A DNA stretch of 64,000 nt from an uncultured Sutterella sp. (GTDB lineage Bacteria; Pseudomonadota; Gammaproteobacteria; Burkholderiales; Burkholderiaceae_F), in NCBI GenBank assembly GCA_958347955.1, contig CATVXH010000011.1, forward strand, positions 1-64,000, given 5' to 3'. Under the pieces are notes generated by a model. The model was given only the letters and a program-made list of their open reading frames with translations. It did no database searches and was not told the origin of the DNA. Below, in pieces: positions 9,293 to 18,915 of the stretch (its first letter is position 1; each line of letters starts with the position of its first letter). Made by a program: the position numbers and the translations under genes.

Positions 9293-10663
9293 ATGAGCGT
9301 AAGTAAAAAAATCAATATGCTTGAAGGCAGCCTTTGGGACAAGATCGTCGTTTTTGCTTTGCCCCTGGCTTTCACCGGTATGCTTCAGCAGCTCTACAAT
9401 GCTGCGGACGTAGCGGTGTTGGGGCGCTTTGTGTCGGATCTGGCGGTGGCGGCGGTCGGCAACAATGTCCCGGTCTTCGGTCTTATTGTGAGTTTCTGCA
9501 TGGGGCTCTCACTGGGCGTCAATGTGGTCGTGGCCCGCGCCTTGGGCATGAAAGATGACCGTAAAGCCAGTAACGCTGTCAGAACTTCTTTTGTGACGGC
9601 GATTGTTTTCGGCATCATCGCCTTAATCATCGGTCAGGTGTTCGCGGGCTCGGCCATGGATTGGCTCGATGTGCCCGACGAGGTTCGTGATCATGCGCTC
9701 ACGTACTTGCGTGTCTACTTATTGGGCATGCCCTTTATCGCCATATACAACTTCTTGGCCGCGGTCTTTCGCAGTCAGGGCGACACTCAAACGCCGCTTT
9801 GGGCCTTGCTTGCCGCCAGTCTTTTTAATATCGCAGGCAACTTATTCGCGGTTCTTGTATTGGATTGGGGCATTGCCGGTGTGGCCCTTGCGACAGCTTT
9901 GGCCAATTTATTGTCGGCGATCATTTTGTTTGTGAAGCTCACGCGTCTTGACGGACCGCTTAAGCTTAACGTCTCCGAGATGTTCAATCTGGATGCGGTG
10001 TCACTAAAAAGCATTGTGAGAATCGGCATCCCCGCGGGCATTCAGGGGGCGGTGTATTCGCTTTCCAATTTGGTGATTCAGTCGGCCATCAATAGTTTGG
10101 GGCCCGCCGCAATGGCTGGTTCTGTGGCGGCCTTTACGATCGAAATTAACGTTTACTGCTTTATCAATGCCTTTGCCCTGGCGGCGACCACTTTTGTGAG
10201 CCAAAACTATGGCGCAAGAAACATCAAGCGCTGCGCCCGTGTGATGTGGGTGACGATGGGATTGAATATGCTTTTGACTGTGCTGATGACCGCGATCGTC
10301 TTGGTGTTCTGCCGGGAACTCTTGGGAATTTTTACTTCCAGCGAGGAAGTGATCGCGCTCGGCATGGTTCGCATTTTATGGGTGGTGTTGCCGCAACCGT
10401 TGAGCGTCGTGATGGATACGCTCTCAGGATGCATGCGTGGTTACGGCTACTCGATGCCGCCCGCGATGGTCACCTTGATTGTGGTGTGTTCCGTGCGCCT
10501 CATTTGGGTTTATACCGTCTTCCCGTTGGAGCCCACCTATGAAACGCTCATGATGGTCTATCCCTTAAGTTGGGTCATCACCATGGCCGGGCTTATTGTT
10601 CTTTATGTCCGTCTGTTGCGCAGGATCAATGGGCGCAGACAGTTGGTTGACGACTCAATATGA
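9293..10663 (+). CDS. MATE-family multidrug/lipid exporter
   Basis: A 456-residue MATE transporter with twelve predicted membrane helices. It begins MSVSKKINMLEGSLWDKI, then PLAFTGMLQQLYNAADVAVL, the standard first helix of the NorM/DinF-type family, where cation-coupled antiport expels drugs or other organic compounds. Start placed at ATG 9293; an in-frame ATG at 9266 would add nine residues (MFNRFGWCV). Its stop overlaps the ATG of the UDP-glucose dehydrogenase gene (ATGA at 10660-10663), so the two are translationally coupled. Being first in a polysaccharide-type operon, it could serve envelope building rather than drug export, but that is only contextual. Confidence 0.88.
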   Translation: MSVSKKINMLEGSLWDKIVVFALPLAFTGMLQQLYNAADVAVLGRFVSDLAVAAVGNNVPVFGLIVSFCMGLSLGVNVVVARALGMKDDRKASNAVRTSFVTAIVFGIIALIIGQVFAGSAMDWLDVPDEVRDHALTYLRVYLLGMPFIAIYNFLAAVFRSQGDTQTPLWALLAASLFNIAGNLFAVLVLDWGIAGVALATALANLLSAIILFVKLTRLDGPLKLNVSEMFNLDAVSLKSIVRIGIPAGIQGAVYSLSNLVIQSAINSLGPAAMAGSVAAFTIEINVYCFINAFALAATTFVSQNYGARNIKRCARVMWVTMGLNMLLTVLMTAIVLVFCRELLGIFTSSEEVIALGMVRILWVVLPQPLSVVMDTLSGCMRGYGYSMPPAMVTLIVVCSVRLIWVYTVFPLEPTYETLMMVYPLSWVITMAGLIVLYVRLLRRINGRRQLVDDSI

Positions 10664-11823
10664 AAATAGCGGTGATCGGTATCGGCTACGTGGGGCTTAG
10701 CAACGCCATCGTTTTGGCTCAGCGCCATGACGTGGTTTTGGTTGATATCGTTGAAGAAAAAGTCAAGCAAATCAACGCAAGAAAAAGTCCCGTGGCCGAG
10801 CCCCTTATTGCCCACTATCTCGAGCGCGTTTCTCTTAAGCTCTCCGCCACACTTAATCTTAAGGTCGCTTGTCGTGACGCCGATTATGTGCTGATTGCCA
10901 CGCCCACAGACTATAACGACCGGACAGACGGTTTTGACACTTCTTCTGTTGAAGACGTTATCGAAAAAGTCTCCGTCATTGCGCCCGATGCCACTGTCGT
11001 CATCAAGTCAACCGTTCCTCTAGGATTTACCGAGAAGATGATCGCCAAGGGTTACAAAAACCTTGTCTTTTCACCGGAATTTTTAAGGGAAGGGTATGCG
11101 CTATATGACAATTTGCATCCCTCAAGAATTGTGATCGGTGATTTGTCTGAAAAAGGAAAAGCTTTTGCCCTGTTGATGGTTCAGGGGGCGATGGAAAAGG
11201 ATGTTCCGGTTCTTTTTATGAAACCGACGGAAGCCGAAGCCGTTAAATTATTCGCGAACACTTACTTGGCGATGAGAGTGGCGTTTTTTAACGAATTGGA
11301 CAGCTACGCGTGGGGAAAGGGGCTTGACAGTCAAAAGATTATTGAAGGCGTCGGACTAGACTCCAGAATAGGGCGACACTACTGCAACCCTTCGTTTGGT
11401 TATGGCGGCTACTGTTTGCCGAAGGACACCAAACAGCTTCTGGCCAATTACAAGGACGTCCCTCAGGAATTGATTTCGGCCGTTGTTCAATCCAATCAGA
11501 CGAGAAAGCGTTTTGTTGTCTCTGAAATTTTGAAGCGCTCGCCCAAAGTTGTGGGAATATTTAAGTTGGCCATGAAGCGGGGGTCGGATAATTGCCGCTC
11601 GTCAGCTGTTCTTGATATCTTAAATGAGCTGCAGGCGGCGGGCGTCAAAGTCCTTGTGTACGATCCGGCCTATGACGGACTTGAGGCGTTTCGTTTCTTG
11701 GAGTTTGAAAAGAGTCTCGAACGGTTTAAAGCCAAAGCGGATCTTATTATCGCCAACCGCTATTGCTCGGACTTAGAGGATGTCAGGTTTAAGGTGCTCA
11801 CCCGAGATCTTTGTCATAATTAA
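10660..11823 (+). CDS. ugd: UDP-glucose 6-dehydrogenase
   Basis: Converts UDP-glucose to UDP-glucuronate with two NAD+, feeding surface polysaccharide or lipid A decoration. The 387-residue protein has the N-terminal NAD fold (GIGYVGLSNA, 7-16), the central segment with SPEFLREG near 138-145, and the catalytic Cys252 in FGYGGYCLPKDTKQ. It is of the short type (about 390 residues, as in E. coli and streptococcal capsule clusters). It starts inside the stop codon of the MATE gene and is followed by a family-2 glycosyltransferase 39 bp downstream, forming a three-gene unit. A UDP-N-acetyl-hexosamine dehydrogenase is less likely, given length and motif spacing. Confidence 0.9.
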   Translation: MKIAVIGIGYVGLSNAIVLAQRHDVVLVDIVEEKVKQINARKSPVAEPLIAHYLERVSLKLSATLNLKVACRDADYVLIATPTDYNDRTDGFDTSSVEDVIEKVSVIAPDATVVIKSTVPLGFTEKMIAKGYKNLVFSPEFLREGYALYDNLHPSRIVIGDLSEKGKAFALLMVQGAMEKDVPVLFMKPTEAEAVKLFANTYLAMRVAFFNELDSYAWGKGLDSQKIIEGVGLDSRIGRHYCNPSFGYGGYCLPKDTKQLLANYKDVPQELISAVVQSNQTRKRFVVSEILKRSPKVVGIFKLAMKRGSDNCRSSAVLDILNELQAAGVKVLVYDPAYDGLEAFRFLEFEKSLERFKAKADLIIANRYCSDLEDVRFKVLTRDLCHN

Positions 11824-11862
11824 AGCTGATGATTGCTTCCACGATTCTCAAGGGCCGTTTTT

Positions 11863-12792
11863 ATGACCGAGGGTGATTTCCGGCCTGTCGTTTTGTCGGT
11901 TGTCTCGCCGATGTATAACGGATCACTTTATTTGGAACCGTTTCTTCAATCGGTATTGAGCCAGTCTTATTCTTCTTTTGAACTCATCATGGTCGATGAC
12001 GGTTCAACGGACGACTCTGTTCAAATCATTCAAACCCATCAAGACGCAGACTCCAGAATCCGTTTGGTGAGACAAAATCATCGGGGGGCGGGGAGCGCAC
12101 GCAATTTGGGTTTGTCCGAAGCAAAAGGCGAGTACATCATTTTCTTGGATTGTGATGACTGGTTTGATAAAGACTTCTTCAAAAAGATGATTGATCGGAT
12201 CGAGGCGGATCACTCAGACGTCGCCGTTTGCGAATTTTTCATCTACAGACAATCCTCCGGCGAAGCACTTAGGTCTCGCATTGCCCAAACGGAAGGTCAG
12301 AAAATTGCGGGAACAAACCTTGTATTTGATCTCTTTGCCCCCAATCCATGGACAAAACTTTATCGAACATCTTTTTTAAGGCAAAACCGACTTGCCTTTC
12401 AAGAGATCAGATCATGCAACGATTGGAGTTTTGCCTACACGTCATTGGCTTGCGCCCATAAAATATCTGTCATCAGAGAACCCTTGGTTTTTTATCGCTC
12501 GGAAACAAGCGTGTCCATTTCTTCCTACCGCTACAGAAGGACAAAGGATATTGTCCTGGCGATAAAGCATTTGAAAAGCGAGTTAAAAAAGAGAGGGCTA
12601 TTTTCCCGATACCGAGAGGGCTTTGCTAGAAGAAGTACTTGTCATTTAATCTATGAAGCATTCAGCGGAAGAAAATGGAAAGGGTTTTACGTCCTTTTTC
12701 GAAATCTCTTAATTGTTAATGACCCGGCGGTATATAGCGCCTTTCTGCAGAAAGCTTTTCAATATTTTTTAAAGCGACTCGGAGTCAGTTGA
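11863..12792 (+). CDS. Family 2 glycosyltransferase
   Basis: A 309-residue inverting glycosyltransferase of the GT-A fold. It opens with SVVSPMYNGSLYLEPFLQSV, has the nucleotide-binding VDDGSTDDS (about 44-52) and the metal-binding LDCDD (about 95-99), then a variable acceptor half. Similar proteins build teichoic, capsule or LPS side chains. Start set at ATG 11863, preceded by an AAGGG at about 11850; upstream in-frame TTG 11833 lacks support. It is last in the MATE-ugd-GT2 unit, so a glucuronate-containing glycan is a reasonable guess. Confidence 0.87.
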   Translation: MTEGDFRPVVLSVVSPMYNGSLYLEPFLQSVLSQSYSSFELIMVDDGSTDDSVQIIQTHQDADSRIRLVRQNHRGAGSARNLGLSEAKGEYIIFLDCDDWFDKDFFKKMIDRIEADHSDVAVCEFFIYRQSSGEALRSRIAQTEGQKIAGTNLVFDLFAPNPWTKLYRTSFLRQNRLAFQEIRSCNDWSFAYTSLACAHKISVIREPLVFYRSETSVSISSYRYRRTKDIVLAIKHLKSELKKRGLFSRYREGFARRSTCHLIYEAFSGRKWKGFYVLFRNLLIVNDPAVYSAFLQKAFQYFLKRLGVS

Positions 12793-12970
12793 GAGGCTTT
12801 TGTCGCCGCTCAAGCCAAAACATCATTGATTGGATTGAAAACCCCATTAACTAATTATTTTTGTTTAAAAAGATTTTCTTACTTCGAAGCTAATTTTCTT
12901 GGTGCAAACCCTACAACGAACCGTTCTTTGTCGCTAAAATCCACCTGTTTGAACAAAAGGAGCCCAGAAA

Positions 12971-14380
12971 ATGGCCAACATTGAAAACGTCCTGCAAATG
13001 ATTCAGGACAACGATGTCAAATTTGTCGATCTTCGCTTCACGGATATCAAGGGCAAAGAGATGCACGTGAGCATCCCGGCCCGCGCTATTGATGAAGACT
13101 GGTTTGAAGAAGGTCAGCCTTTCGACGGCTCTTCGATGCACGGTTGGAAGGGGATTGAGGCAAGCGACATGGTTCTTATCGCTGATCCTGACAGCGCCCG
13201 TTTGGATCCTTTCCGCGAAGAAAGCACGCTTATCATGACGTGTGACGCGACCGATCCTGCCACCGGCAACGGCTACAACCGCGATCCCCGCTCCATCGCC
13301 AAGCGAGCTGAAGCCTATCTGAAATCCACAGGAATCGGTGACACGGCCTATTTTGGTCCGGAGCCAGAATTTCATATCTTTGATTCCATCGTCTGGGGAA
13401 CCGATCCTGAACACTCTTTCTACAAAATTGGCTCTGATGAAGCCGGTTGGGCTTCAAAGATCGACTACGAGCAGGGCAATCTCGGCCACCGTCCGGGTCA
13501 CCAAGGCGGCTACTTCCCCGTGCCTCCGATTGATTCCTTCCAGGACATGCGCTCGGAAATGTGCCTTTTGCTCGAGCAGCAAGGAGTGCCCACTGAAGTG
13601 CAACACCATGAAGTGGGGGCCGGCCAGTGCGAAATCGGCACGCGTTTTAGCACGCTCGTCAAGCGCGCCGACTGGACGCAAATTCTGAAGTACACGGTTT
13701 GGAACGTGGCTGCGGCTTACGGCAAGACCGCGACCTTTATGCCCAAGCCCGTGGTGGGCAGCGCCGGCTCCGGCATGCACGTTCACCAATCCATTTGGAA
13801 AGACGGTCAAAACCTTTTCGCCGGCAACGGCTACGCGGGCTTAAGCGACACGGCGCTTTACTACATAGGCGGTGTTATCAAGCACGCCAAGGCGTTAAAC
13901 GCGATCACAAACCCGACGACCAATTCCTACAAGCGCCTGGTGCCGGGCTTTGAAGCGCCGGTGAAGTTGGCTTACTCGGCCCGCAACCGTTCGGCCTCGA
14001 TCCGCATTCCTCACACCGCAAGCGACAAGGCTCGCCGCATTGAGGTGCGTTTCCCCGACCCGATGGCCAATCCCTACCTCTGCTTCTCGGCTCTTTTGAT
14101 GGCCGGTCTTGACGGGATCATGAATAAGATCCATCCGGGTGAAGCCGCTGATAAAAACCTCTACGATTTGCCGCCTGAAGAAAACGCGAAGATCCCGACC
14201 GTGTGCGCGTCGCTTGACGAGGCGCTGCAGGCTTTGGCCGAGGATCATGAGTTTCTCACTCGCGGTGGCGTCTTCTCTGAGGACATGATTGAAGCCTATC
14301 TGGAATTGAAGGCGAAGGACGTGGAGCGCTTCCGCTTGGCGACCGCTCCGATTGAGTTTGAAATGTACTACAAACTCTAA
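12971..14380 (+). CDS. glnA: Glutamine synthetase type I (GSI-beta)
   Basis: ATP-dependent ligation of ammonia to glutamate in the cytoplasm. At 469 residues it has the same length as the E. coli enzyme. Visible landmarks: FDGSSMHGWKGIEASDM (latch and N-terminal domain, about 49-65), the metal/glutamate loop EVQHHEVGAGQCEIGT near 210-225, GSGMHVHQS near 262-270, and the adenylylation site NLYDLPPEE with Tyr near 397, so control by a GlnE-type adenylyltransferase is expected. AGGAG lies ten bases before the ATG. It is monocistronic: a terminator follows at once, and no ntrB/ntrC or PII gene is adjacent. Confidence 0.97.
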   Translation: MANIENVLQMIQDNDVKFVDLRFTDIKGKEMHVSIPARAIDEDWFEEGQPFDGSSMHGWKGIEASDMVLIADPDSARLDPFREESTLIMTCDATDPATGNGYNRDPRSIAKRAEAYLKSTGIGDTAYFGPEPEFHIFDSIVWGTDPEHSFYKIGSDEAGWASKIDYEQGNLGHRPGHQGGYFPVPPIDSFQDMRSEMCLLLEQQGVPTEVQHHEVGAGQCEIGTRFSTLVKRADWTQILKYTVWNVAAAYGKTATFMPKPVVGSAGSGMHVHQSIWKDGQNLFAGNGYAGLSDTALYYIGGVIKHAKALNAITNPTTNSYKRLVPGFEAPVKLAYSARNRSASIRIPHTASDKARRIEVRFPDPMANPYLCFSALLMAGLDGIMNKIHPGEAADKNLYDLPPEENAKIPTVCASLDEALQALAEDHEFLTRGGVFSEDMIEAYLELKAKDVERFRLATAPIEFEMYYKL

Positions 14381-14411
14381 ACGAAGAGTTCTAACTCCTC
14401 TTTCTTTACAA

Positions 14412-14450
14412 TGGGCGTTGAGAGTCATCCCAACGCCCAAATTATTTTTT
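14412..14450 (+). terminator. Intrinsic terminator after glnA
   Basis: TGGGCGTTG (14412-14420) pairs with CAACGCCCA (14431-14439), followed by ATTATTTTTT. It ends only four bases before the rlmN ATG, so rlmN expression depends on readthrough or on a promoter overlapping this site. Confidence 0.88.
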
Positions 14451-14453
14451 CCC

Positions 14454-15467
14454 ATGACATTAGACGGTCTTCATCAAACGCTTCTGCAATTAGGCGCCAA
14501 GCCCGTGCATTACGGGTATTTTTACCGCTCGCTTTTTGGCGTAGTCGCGCCCATCGCCGCCGATGATCCGCGGTTTCCGAGGGTGCTCAGGGAGGCGCTG
14601 CCGCGAATAAACGCGAGCATTGACAGGGCGCTGGTTGTCGCACATTCCCATCGGGGCCGGGAAGAGGAGTCGTTAAAGCTCTTATTTAAACTTCATGACG
14701 GTCAGACGATCGAGAGCGTGTTGCTGCCACGAGAAGGCGTCTGCGTGTCCACTCAGGTGGGATGCGCCGTGGGCTGCGTTTTTTGCATGACGGGGAAATC
14801 GGGTCTCATTCGACAGCTCTCTGACTTGGAAATCGTGGCTCAGGTGATGGCCGCCAAGCGGTTGAGACCCGAAACCCGCAAAGTGGTATTCATGGGCATG
14901 GGCGAGCCCTCGCATAACTTGAAAAATGTTCTTAGCGCGATTGATTTCCTCGGCCGCTACAGCCAAATCCCACATAAAAATCTCGTGCTCTCCACGGTGG
15001 GCGATCAGCGCGTTTTTGACGCCCTGAAAACCATGACAGTTAAGCCCGCGTTGGCGATTTCGCTTCACTCCACGATTGAAGAAAAGCGCCGCTCGCTTTT
15101 GCCCAGGGCCGGCAAAATCACCGTCGAGTCAATCATAGAGCAGGCTGAGCGCTATGCCAGGGAGACGGGCTATCCCATACAGTATCAATGGACGCTCATA
15201 AAAGGCGTCAACGACGGCGACGATGAATTACGAAACATTGAAAAACTGCTCAAGGGGCGCTACGCCTTGATGAACTTTATTCCGGTCAACGCCGTGAAGG
15301 GCAGTTGTCATCAAAGACCGGATTGGAGCCGTTGCCGTGAAATGGCCGCCTTTTTAAAACAATCTCGGATTATCGCGAAATTCAGGCATTCAGCCGCGCA
15401 GGATGTGGAAGGCGGGTGTGGACAGTTAAGAAGCCGATATTTGGCCACTGAGGAAAGTCAATCATGA
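14454..15467 (+). CDS. rlmN: RlmN/Cfr-family radical SAM methyltransferase
   Basis: Dual-specificity methylase expected to methylate C2 of A2503 in 23S rRNA and A37 in some tRNAs. The 337-residue protein has the radical SAM cluster motif CAVGCVFC (Cys104, Cys108, Cys111) and the C-terminal methyl-carrier Cys322 in EGGCGQLRS. The open frame runs back into glnA, but translation most likely begins at ATG 14454, since the extra 34 residues are encoded by glnA and its terminator. Somewhat shorter than typical RlmN (about 380), with a trimmed N-terminal domain. Cfr-type activity at C8 is not excluded by motif. Its last bases overlap the helicase start (ATGA). Confidence 0.87.
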   Translation: MTLDGLHQTLLQLGAKPVHYGYFYRSLFGVVAPIAADDPRFPRVLREALPRINASIDRALVVAHSHRGREEESLKLLFKLHDGQTIESVLLPREGVCVSTQVGCAVGCVFCMTGKSGLIRQLSDLEIVAQVMAAKRLRPETRKVVFMGMGEPSHNLKNVLSAIDFLGRYSQIPHKNLVLSTVGDQRVFDALKTMTVKPALAISLHSTIEEKRRSLLPRAGKITVESIIEQAERYARETGYPIQYQWTLIKGVNDGDDELRNIEKLLKGRYALMNFIPVNAVKGSCHQRPDWSRCREMAAFLKQSRIIAKFRHSAAQDVEGGCGQLRSRYLATEESQS

Positions 15468-16750
15468 GTTCATTTTCTCAACTGGGTTTGTCGGGCGCGT
15501 TGGCAAAAAAGGCCTGGTCTTTGGGTTGGACCGAGCCCACGGCGATTCAGCAAAAAGCCATTGCGCTGATATTGGAAAATCGTGATGTCATGGCGATCGC
15601 TCAAACGGGCAGTGGGAAAACCGGCGCTTTTTTGCTGCCGATTTTAGATAAACTCACCGAAACCGCTCACTTTAAGGGACCGGCCGCGCTCATTTTGGCG
15701 CCGACCCGTGAACTCGCGCTTCAAATCGATCAAAATGTCAATGCATTTGCGCCCTGCTTGTCGTTGTCGGGCGCTTTATTGATCGGCGGTTTAAGCGTTT
15801 TAAGACAAAAAGAAGATTTGATGCGAATGCCAGACATTGTGGTGGCGACGCCCGGGCGCCTTCTTGATCACATTCGGCAAAAGAGCATTGATTTGTCAGA
15901 CGTGCGCTATCTGGTGCTCGATGAAGCCGATCGCATGCTGGACATGGGATTTTTGCCCGATGTGAAGAAAATCCTTGCGCTTTGTCCGAAAAATCGTCAA
16001 TCGCTCTTATTTTCCGCGACGCTCACGGATGATATTCATCTTTTGGCGCAAAAATTCCTCAATAAACCCGTGCTCATTGAAATAAATGCCAATCGCGACG
16101 CCAAGAGTGTTGAGCAGAAGTTCTACAGGGTGCCCGAGTCTGAAAAACCGGTGTTTCTGAGAGATCTTATTGTGGACAACCGTCACGAACAGGTGCTTGT
16201 TTTTACCCGCCAGAAGCGCTCGGCGGCGATGTTGGCGGATCATTTGAAAAAGGACGGTTTCGCGGTTGAGGCGCTGCACGGGGATAAAACCCAGGCCGCA
16301 AGGTTGAGAATTCTAGAGGCCTTTAAAAAGGGTGAGCTTCGCGTGCTTGTGGCCACCGACTTGGCTTCCCGCGGGCTCGACATCAAAGAGTTGCCTGTGG
16401 TGGTCAATTATGAGCTTCCCCAAGATCCCACCGACTATATCCACCGTATCGGGCGCACGGGGCGTGCCGGCGCCAAGGGATTGGCATATTCACTGGTGAG
16501 TGAAAAAGACTCCTACAAACTGCAGGATATTGAAAAGCTTTTGAAAAAGAGAATTTCGCCTGAAGTGCCGGTGCGCTATGAAGAGTATTTCGCCGGTCTT
16601 CAAGGCGATTTTTCGAAACAAAAAGACCGTCCTCATCGCAAGCGAGACAACGACACGAATAAAAAAGCTGCGAATTCCGAAAGAAAAAGACAAAAGGCGG
16701 AGAGCGCCCGGGCAGAGGAATCATTTGATTACATGATGCCGGGTTTTTAA
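15464..16750 (+). CDS. DEAD-box RNA helicase, RhlE-like
   Basis: ATP-dependent RNA unwinding enzyme acting in ribosome assembly or mRNA decay. All motifs are present in order: Q motif PTAIQQKAI, motif I AQTGSGKT, PTRELALQ, TPGRLLDH, DEAD in VLDEADRMLDMGF, SAT in LFSATL, and HRIGRTGRAG near residue 327. The last 60 residues form a basic tail (KQKDRPHRKRDN, KKAANSERKRQKAE) of the RhlE kind that aids RNA binding. Starts four bases inside rlmN, so both are cotranslated; pairing a helicase with an rRNA methylase fits a role in ribosome maturation. Confidence 0.92.
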   Translation: MSSFSQLGLSGALAKKAWSLGWTEPTAIQQKAIALILENRDVMAIAQTGSGKTGAFLLPILDKLTETAHFKGPAALILAPTRELALQIDQNVNAFAPCLSLSGALLIGGLSVLRQKEDLMRMPDIVVATPGRLLDHIRQKSIDLSDVRYLVLDEADRMLDMGFLPDVKKILALCPKNRQSLLFSATLTDDIHLLAQKFLNKPVLIEINANRDAKSVEQKFYRVPESEKPVFLRDLIVDNRHEQVLVFTRQKRSAAMLADHLKKDGFAVEALHGDKTQAARLRILEAFKKGELRVLVATDLASRGLDIKELPVVVNYELPQDPTDYIHRIGRTGRAGAKGLAYSLVSEKDSYKLQDIEKLLKKRISPEVPVRYEEYFAGLQGDFSKQKDRPHRKRDNDTNKKAANSERKRQKAESARAEESFDYMMPGF

Positions 16751-16777
16751 GCCGTTAAACCCGATACAATACCCCCT

Positions 16778-17083
16778 ATGTATAAAACTCTTTTTATTGT
16801 CTTATCCGCCCTTACGCTTTCAGGCTGCATGAACGGCCCCTCGGATCCGCTATTTGACGCGCCCCTGGGCGAGCGCGCCGTGTGCACCGCGGTCAACCCT
16901 GTCCGGGGTGACGACGTGCTCAGCGTCGTGCCTTTTAACTGTCCCGATTTGGAAATTTCAGCGACGCTTAACGAATTGCGGGACGCGGGGTGGCGCTTGG
17001 AGAGCGTGCACATGGGTGAAGACATCCGTGTCAACGACACTTTCGCTTCTGACATTTCCATCACTGTCCGAAAGGCTTATTGA
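16778..17083 (+). CDS. Small lipoprotein
   Basis: A 101-residue protein with a short lipoprotein signal: hydrophobic stretch FIVLSALTLSGC with lipobox LSGC, acylated Cys at residue 17. The mature part (NGPSDPLFDAPLG onward) contains a single further Cys (about residue 46-50) and ends in a predicted beta-rich region with no recognised domain. Its stop overlaps the pepP start (TGATG), so expression is coupled to that gene. It follows the helicase by 27 bp. Function unknown; a periplasm-facing or outer-membrane anchored protein is likely. Confidence 0.7.
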   Translation: MYKTLFIVLSALTLSGCMNGPSDPLFDAPLGERAVCTAVNPVRGDDVLSVVPFNCPDLEISATLNELRDAGWRLESVHMGEDIRVNDTFASDISITVRKAY

Positions 17084-18774
17084 TGTCCGAAATTCAAAAT
17101 CGATTGAAAGAATTGCGCCTCGCGCTTAAGCGCTTGGGCGCCGACGGTTTTTATTGCGCCTTGTCTGACGCGCACTTATCTGAATACATTCAAAGAGCCG
17201 ATCAGCTTTTAACCTATCTCACAGGCTTTACAGGATCCAATGCCCGGTTTTTGTTGACAGCCGATCGCGCTCTTTTATGGACGGACTCGCGGTATTGGGA
17301 GCAGGCCGCCCGGGAATTGCAATCAAGCGGCATTGAATTGATGAGGGAAGGTGAAAAGTCGGTGCCCGGTGTTTCAGAGTGGCTGCAAAACAATAAGGGC
17401 GCCACTTTGACGCTGGCGATGCCCTTGGAGACGGTGCCGCTTGCGAGATTTCAGGAAATTCAAAAGGCGGTTTCCCGTTTGATTGATTTCCCCGAGGAGG
17501 TGATTGCGCAGGTCTGGCCCGAGAGGCCCGAGCGTGAGATCCGCGGACTTTACATCCATGGGGCAAGTTCCATGAGCGCCGCCGACAAGCTCAAGCGTCT
17601 TCAAAAGTACGTCGACTGTCAAAAAGTCCCGGGCGACAAAAAGGCGCTTTTACTGACAAAGCTTGATGACATCGCTTGGCTCACCAACCTCAGAGGCTCC
17701 GATATTGACTTTAATCCCGTTTTTCTGAGTTGGGCTCTGGTCGGCTCTCATTGCGCGACGCTTTTTGTGAACGACTCGGCGCTTGACGGCAAGATCCGAG
17801 ACCATTTGACAGAGGCCGGGTGGACTGTCGCCGATTATTCGGGGTTTGAGTCGAGTCTTATCAAGTTTATTGCCGAGGGAGGGCAATGTTTGGCCCGAGC
17901 AGGTGAACTCAACGCCAAGTTGTTTACTTTAATCGAAAAGGCTTGGGTGAAGAACGATCATCCGGTGGCGTTGTGGAAATCCATTAAAACAGAGAAAGAA
18001 TTGGAAGGTTTGCGCGCCGTCATGAAGGCCGACGGCCGCGCCTTGCAAGAGTTCATCGATGAGGTGAAAGCGCGCCTGAGTCGGGGCGAAAAGCTGACGG
18101 AAAACGACGCCGTTGAAATTCTTCACGAAAAGCGCGCCGCCATTGACGGCTTTATCGGGGAAAGTTTCGGCACAATAGCCGCCGTTGACGCCAATGCCGC
18201 TTTGCCGCATTATGAACCCAAGCCCGGGCGCGGCGCTCCTATCACGCCGCCTTGTTTGCTGCTTGTTGATTCCGGCGCGCACTATAAGGCGGGCACGACC
18301 GATACGACGCGCGTATGGTTTTTGGGGGATCCCAATGAAGTGCCTGCGGAAAAGCTTCATCGCATCAAACGTGATTACACGGCGGTTTACAAGGCCATGA
18401 AGGCTTTGTCGGAGGCGACTTTTAAGCCCGGCACACGAGGCGTGGATTTGGACAAAATCGCGCGCGAGCCCATTCATGCGATTGGGGCCGATTTCGGTCA
18501 CGGCACGGGGCACGGCATCGGTCTGACTCTGAATGTGCATGAAACACCGCCCACGATTTCACCCCGAGAGCATGAAGGCTCGCTGACCGCTTTTGAGCCC
18601 GGCATGGTCACAAGCGACGAGCCCGGCATCTATCGCCCCGGCGAGTGGGGGATCCGCCTTGAAAACATGCTCGTTTGTGTGCAAAAAGCCGATGGACTTT
18701 TAGGTTTTGAGACACTGACGAAGTGTGCGATTGATGAAAACTTATTGGATAAACATTCATTGAGTGTCGGATAA
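17083..18774 (+). CDS. pepP: Xaa-Pro aminopeptidase (M24B)
   Basis: Cytoplasmic metallopeptidase that removes N-terminal residues preceding proline. The 563-residue length matches the long three-domain aminopeptidase P type: N-terminal creatinase-like domains, then the pita-bread catalytic domain. Metal ligands are visible in VDSGAHYKAGTTDTTR (Asp near 395 and 406), GHGTGHGIGL (His near 472), TSDEPGIY (Glu near 512) and IRLENM (Glu near 526). Start is ATG 17083 within TGATG at the lipoprotein stop. It fits the peptide-centred metabolism also suggested by the M20 peptidase and gamma-glutamyltransferase elsewhere in the window. Confidence 0.93.
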   Translation: MSEIQNRLKELRLALKRLGADGFYCALSDAHLSEYIQRADQLLTYLTGFTGSNARFLLTADRALLWTDSRYWEQAARELQSSGIELMREGEKSVPGVSEWLQNNKGATLTLAMPLETVPLARFQEIQKAVSRLIDFPEEVIAQVWPERPEREIRGLYIHGASSMSAADKLKRLQKYVDCQKVPGDKKALLLTKLDDIAWLTNLRGSDIDFNPVFLSWALVGSHCATLFVNDSALDGKIRDHLTEAGWTVADYSGFESSLIKFIAEGGQCLARAGELNAKLFTLIEKAWVKNDHPVALWKSIKTEKELEGLRAVMKADGRALQEFIDEVKARLSRGEKLTENDAVEILHEKRAAIDGFIGESFGTIAAVDANAALPHYEPKPGRGAPITPPCLLLVDSGAHYKAGTTDTTRVWFLGDPNEVPAEKLHRIKRDYTAVYKAMKALSEATFKPGTRGVDLDKIAREPIHAIGADFGHGTGHGIGLTLNVHETPPTISPREHEGSLTAFEPGMVTSDEPGIYRPGEWGIRLENMLVCVQKADGLLGFETLTKCAIDENLLDKHSLSVG

Positions 18775-18847
18775 GAAATAAGACTGAGCCACCAATTCAA
18801 AGTTTTTTTTTTAAACGTCTTTCAATCGGAGGCCACTGGAGGCAACC

Positions 18848-18874
18848 ATGAGAACAGCCCAATTCGATTTGATT
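18848..18874 (+). pseudogene. Probable detached start of the interrupted gene
   Basis: A strong ribosome-binding region (GGAGG at about 18830 and TGGAGG at about 18837) precedes ATG 18848, which reads MRTAQFDLI directly into the IS605 end. A good start signal leading nowhere suggests the first codons of the gene now resumed at 20674. Confidence 0.5.
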
Positions 18875-18883
18875 GACATCCTC

Positions 18884-18903
18884 CCCGTCGTGAACGACGG
18901 GGA
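18884..18903 (-). repeat. IS605 right-end hairpin (tnpB side)
   Basis: Perfect inverted repeat CCCCGTCGTGAACGACGGGG. In this family TnpA recognises the hairpin, and the transcript spanning the tnpB 3' end and this end yields the guide RNA used by TnpB. Confidence 0.85.
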
Positions 18904-18915
18904 TTCCCTGCTGTG

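Noticed and set aside
12087..12098. Run of six G plus further G in the GT2 gene
   Set aside because: Too short and interrupted by C, inside an ordinary coding region; no sign of a switch.
14352..14453. N-terminal extension of rlmN
   Set aside because: It overlaps the end of glnA and the terminator.
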